A stretch of 64,000 bases of DNA from Pleurodeles waltl. Its lineage: Eukaryota; Chordata; Amphibia; Caudata; Salamandridae. A program made the translations under genes and the position numbers. Shown in pieces: positions 60,890 through 64,000 of this stretch (the stretch's first letter is position 1; each line of letters begins with the position of its first letter). Below the pieces are notes generated by a model. The model searched no databases, was not told where the DNA came from, and saw nothing but the letters and a program-made list of their open reading frames with translations. Location of the stretch: positions 62,001 through 126,000 of the forward strand of contig NW_027150049.1 in assembly GCF_031143425.1 (NCBI RefSeq), given 5' to 3'.

Positions 60890-62562
60890 AGGAAAAGCTG
60901 CACTTTCAGCTCTCTTCTGCTCACCCGGCCCACCCGCCTGGAGCCTACTGCTCTTAATTGCAGCGGAACACCCTCCCACTGGGAACTCCCACACTGCCCC
61001 AGGCACAATGCCCCAACCCACACGGAACAACATTTTGTACTCCTCCATTTACCATGCTCGGCGCTACTCCCGCTTCTCTCGTCTTCACAGGCTGCAGCAG
61101 CCCCCACCAAACCTAGCACGACCAGCAGACGGCGCCTGTCACACTCTCAATTGCAATGGACAACCCTCACCTCACACAGCATGTGCTGCGCCTCCTTGGA
61201 CCCCTCCTTAGGGCATGACACCGAGGAGTCACCAGGGGAGACGCTGCTTCTCAACAGCAGCCTTCATTCCCCCCTCCCAAGGACCAATAGTTGCTGCTCT
61301 GCAGTTCTCTTTTCCTCATCCCACTGGGTGGCGACACCTCCATTCACTCTGGCCAGGAGAAATAGCTCTTCTACACTACCTTAACAACTCCAGAAAGAAA
61401 CGGGAAGGCACGCCAATCACTTACCTCTTCTTGCACTTTTTTCACTTACTGGAGAGGCTCTGTCACTCAGACTCTGCCATCTGCAACACATTCGCCATGC
61501 CTTGCAGGCAGAGGGTGGCCAGTCTTTCCTTTCCTTTTGGCAAACCAGGGTCCCACTGAAAGTACGTAGGAGTTGTCGGAAAAATCGGATCTGTCATCAT
61601 GGACTCCTTTCTGAAACAAGATGCAAAATAACGCCCCTTCTCACAATCCCAGTGAAAGTGAAAGGGTCAGAGGTGTGTTGTTTAATGCTAAGGACGCAAC
61701 AGTGGATCACGTGCTCTCTGCTGGGATGTTTTCCTATGTTGAAGAGGGTTTATTCTGCACAGGCCCTGCTCACCCATTCTTTCTGTGGTCGATAAATGGA
61801 TCGTTGAGTTAATGACACCTGTTACAGCGCCAGGAAATGCCGGAAAATGCTGCCGAATGCTTTTAAAACAGCTCAAATTGTACGCACCTTTCCTCTTTTT
61901 ATTCCCTGTTTCTGGAATGCTCTGCTTTTGGACTCTATTACACTTGCGTCTGCAACTCACTTCATTCTTCCACACCTAATAGATCATCGTCCTTTTATCA
62001 GATTTCCCACACGCTGTGCTGATTTTTTGCATTTGGTTGCCAACTGTAGGCTCGAGCACTATTTCTTGGGGGCTAAGAATTATTCATGGTACAAGTCTTA
62101 AAGAAAATAAGTCGGGGGACTAACCAAGTTAGACACTATGCAAGTGACATCACGGCACATGACATCACGGCACATGACATCAGGCCGTGTGAAATCGCAC
62201 CTGGAAAAACAGGAAGTGGCATCACAACCCATGACCTGCCAGGAAATGAGATGCCAAGAAGTGAGATCTGATCTGAAGACCTGACACATATGCTTACCGC
62301 AAGAAAGCAAAGCCTTAGCTTGGGGAGCCTTGGTCCGTCGTGGAGCAAATGCTGTCTTGACTTTGGGCCGAGTGTAAAGTGCATAATAATTGTACGTTTT
62401 CCTTGGGAAAGTGTGTATTTTCGTGTTAATGCTGTTCTTTTTCCTTTCTTTTTTTAAGAGAGTAAAAAAAGAGTGTAGTAAATAAAAAGTGTAAAATGAA
62501 ATTAGCGAGGAAGCTGTGTAATGGAGGTTAGACGTGCGCCACCTAGTGTGTGCGAGAGGCAA
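60890..62562. repeat. Spacer 34, E type with aagaatt mark
   Basis: A-C-CA-T-T-G-T with G to A at 62078, the counterpart of spacer 31 but without its change near the next gene. No gene. Confidence 0.92.
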
Positions 62563-62683
62563 AATGCCTACAGCACCTGGTATTCCCAGGCGGTCTCCCA
62601 TCCAAGTACTAACCAGGCCCGACCCTGCTTAGCTTCCGAGATCGGACGAGATCGGGCGCATTCAGGGTGGTATGGCCGTAGGC
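62563..62683 (-). rRNA. 5S: 5S rRNA gene, copy 35
   Basis: Consensus RNA and flank. Last complete gene; the next would begin near 64357, outside the window. Confidence 0.97.
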
Positions 62684-64000
62684 AGGAAAAGCTGCACTTT
62701 CAGCTCTCTTCTGCTCACCCGGCCCACCCGCCTGGAGCCTACTGCTCTTAATTGCAGCGGAACACCCTCCCACTGGGAACTCCCACACTGCCCCAGGCAC
62801 AATGCCCCAACCCACACGGAACAACATTTTGTACTCCTCCATTTACCATGCTCGGCGCTACTCCCGCTTCTCTCGTCTTCACAGGCTGCAGCAGCCCCCA
62901 CCAAACCTAGCACGACCAGCAGACGGCGCCTGTCACACTCTCAATTGCAATGGACAACCCTCACCTCACACAGCATGTGCTGCGCCTCCTTGGACCCCTC
63001 CTTAGGGCATGACACCGAGGAGTCACCAGGGGAGACGCTGCTTCTCAACAGCAGCCTTCATTCCCCCCTCCCAAGGACCAATAGTTGCTGCTCTGCAGTT
63101 CTCTTTTCCTCATCCCACTGGGTGGCGACACCTCCATTCACTCTGGCCAGGAGAAATAGCTCTTCTACACTACCTTAACAACTCCAGAAAGAAACGGGAA
63201 GGCACGCCAATCACTTACCTCTTCTTGCACTTTTTTCACTTACTGGAGAGGCTCTGTCACTCAGACTCTGCCATCTGCAACACATTCGCCATGCCTTGCA
63301 GGCAGAGGGTGGCCAGTCTTTCCTTTCCTTTTGGCAAACCAGGGTCCCACTGAAAGTACGTAGGAGTTGTCGGAAAAATCGGATCTGTCATCATGGACTC
63401 CTTTCTGAAACAAGATGCAAAATAACGCCCCTTCTCACAATCCCAGTGAAAGTGAAAGGGTCAGAGGTGTGTTGTTTAATGCTAAGGACGCAACAGTGGA
63501 TCACGTGCTCTCTGCTGGGATGTTTTCCTATGTTGAAGAGGGTTTATTCTGCACAGGCCCTGCTCACCCATTCTTTCTGTGGCCGATAAATGGATCGTTG
63601 AGTTAATGACACCTGTTACAGCGCCAGGAAATGCCGGAAAATGCTGCCGAATGCTTTTAAAACAGCTCAAATTGTACGCACCTTTCCTCTTTTTATTCCC
63701 TGTTTCTGGAATGCTCTGCTTTTGGACTCTATTACACTTGCGTCTGCAACTCACTTCATTCTTCCACACCTAATAGATCATCGTCCTTTTATCAGATTTC
63801 CCACACACTGTGCTGATTTTTTGCATTTGGTTGCCAACTGTAGGCTCGAGCACTATTTCTTGGGGGCTAAGGATTATTCATGGTACAAGTCTTAAAGAAA
63901 ATAAGTCGGGGGACTAACCAAGTTAGACACTATGCAAGTGACATCACGGCACATGACATCACGGCACATGACATCAGGCCGTGTGAAATCGCACCTGGAA
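62684..64000. repeat. Spacer 35, B type as far as seen, cut by the window end
   Basis: Sites a to h read A-C-CA-T-C-A; site i is beyond the end. The window stops just after the CRE-like repeat. No gene. Confidence 0.9.

Larger units (their letters stand above)
1..64000 (-). repeat. 5S rDNA tandem array, 1,794-bp unit, 35 complete genes
   Basis: The sequence repeats with a period of 1,794 bp from the first base to the last (base 1 corresponds to base 1795), giving about 35.7 units, all in the same orientation. Exceptions are five indel-bearing units: 1,787 bp (gene 10 to 11), 1,782 bp (15 to 16) and 1,789 bp (24 to 25, 30 to 31, 33 to 34). Each unit holds one 5S rRNA gene on the minus strand and about 1.67 kb of spacer. 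Units differ at only a few tens of positions across 64 kb, as expected for concerted evolution. No flanking single-copy DNA is in the window, so the true array size cannot be read here. Confidence 0.98.

Noticed and set aside
1..64000. A previously undescribed multi-gene system
   Set aside because: The window is entirely 5S rDNA. The unusual content is the higher-order organisation and the variant 5S genes, not a new set of protein genes.

Overview
The whole window lies inside one head-to-tail tandem array of 5S ribosomal DNA from a vertebrate nuclear genome. It holds 35 complete 5S rRNA genes, all on the minus strand. They sit one per repeat unit of 1,794 bp, about 121 bp of gene plus 1,673 bp of non-transcribed spacer. 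There is no other gene: I find no protein gene, tRNA, snRNA, histone gene or recognisable mobile element. No array edge is present, because the window begins 74 bases upstream of a 5S gene lying just outside it and ends inside spacer 35.

The organism is placed from the 5S sequence. The RNA starts GCCTACGGCCATACCACCC and carries vertebrate-type box A, intermediate element (IE) and box C at positions 50-64, 67-72 and 80-97. It closes a perfect nine-pair helix I between nt 1-9 and 110-118. The CGTCCGATC stretch near nt 36-44 and AATACCAGG near nt 100-108 look more like fish or amphibian 5S than mammal or bird, but I cannot name the taxon. Transcription would be by RNA polymerase III with TFIIIA, TFIIIC and TFIIIB.

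The units are nearly identical, so the informative part is which small variants each one carries. I follow these spacer sites, given at their coordinates in spacer 1: a=1728 (A/C), d=2131 (C/A), e=2223-2224 (CA/TT), f=2572 (T/G), g=2621 (C/T), h=2845 (G/A), i=3153 (T/A). In the order a-d-e-f-g-h-i the main types are: A = C-A-TT-G-T-G-A; B = A-C-CA-T-C-A-T; C = A-C-CA-G-C-A-T; D = C-C-CA-T-C-A-T; E = A-C-CA-T-T-G-T. The left half (spacers 1-10) holds mostly E-like types and mosaics. It includes four consecutive genes (7-10) sharing a G70-to-T change. The right half alternates A, B, C and D types and shows a clear higher-order repeat. Six units (19-24, 33874-44632, types C-D-A-B-C-A) are repeated as units 25-30 (44633-55391). 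A three-unit version follows (31-33) and starts again at 34.

The array reads as a 5S locus kept homogeneous by concerted evolution. Unequal exchange and gene conversion have left higher-order blocks, mosaic spacers, three kinds of small deletion (5, 7 and 12 bp) and seven gene-internal substitutions in six genes. Some of these hit the internal promoter or RNA helices and may mark silent or variant 5S genes. Open reading frames in the window recur identically in each unit and in conflicting frames, and I treat none as coding.
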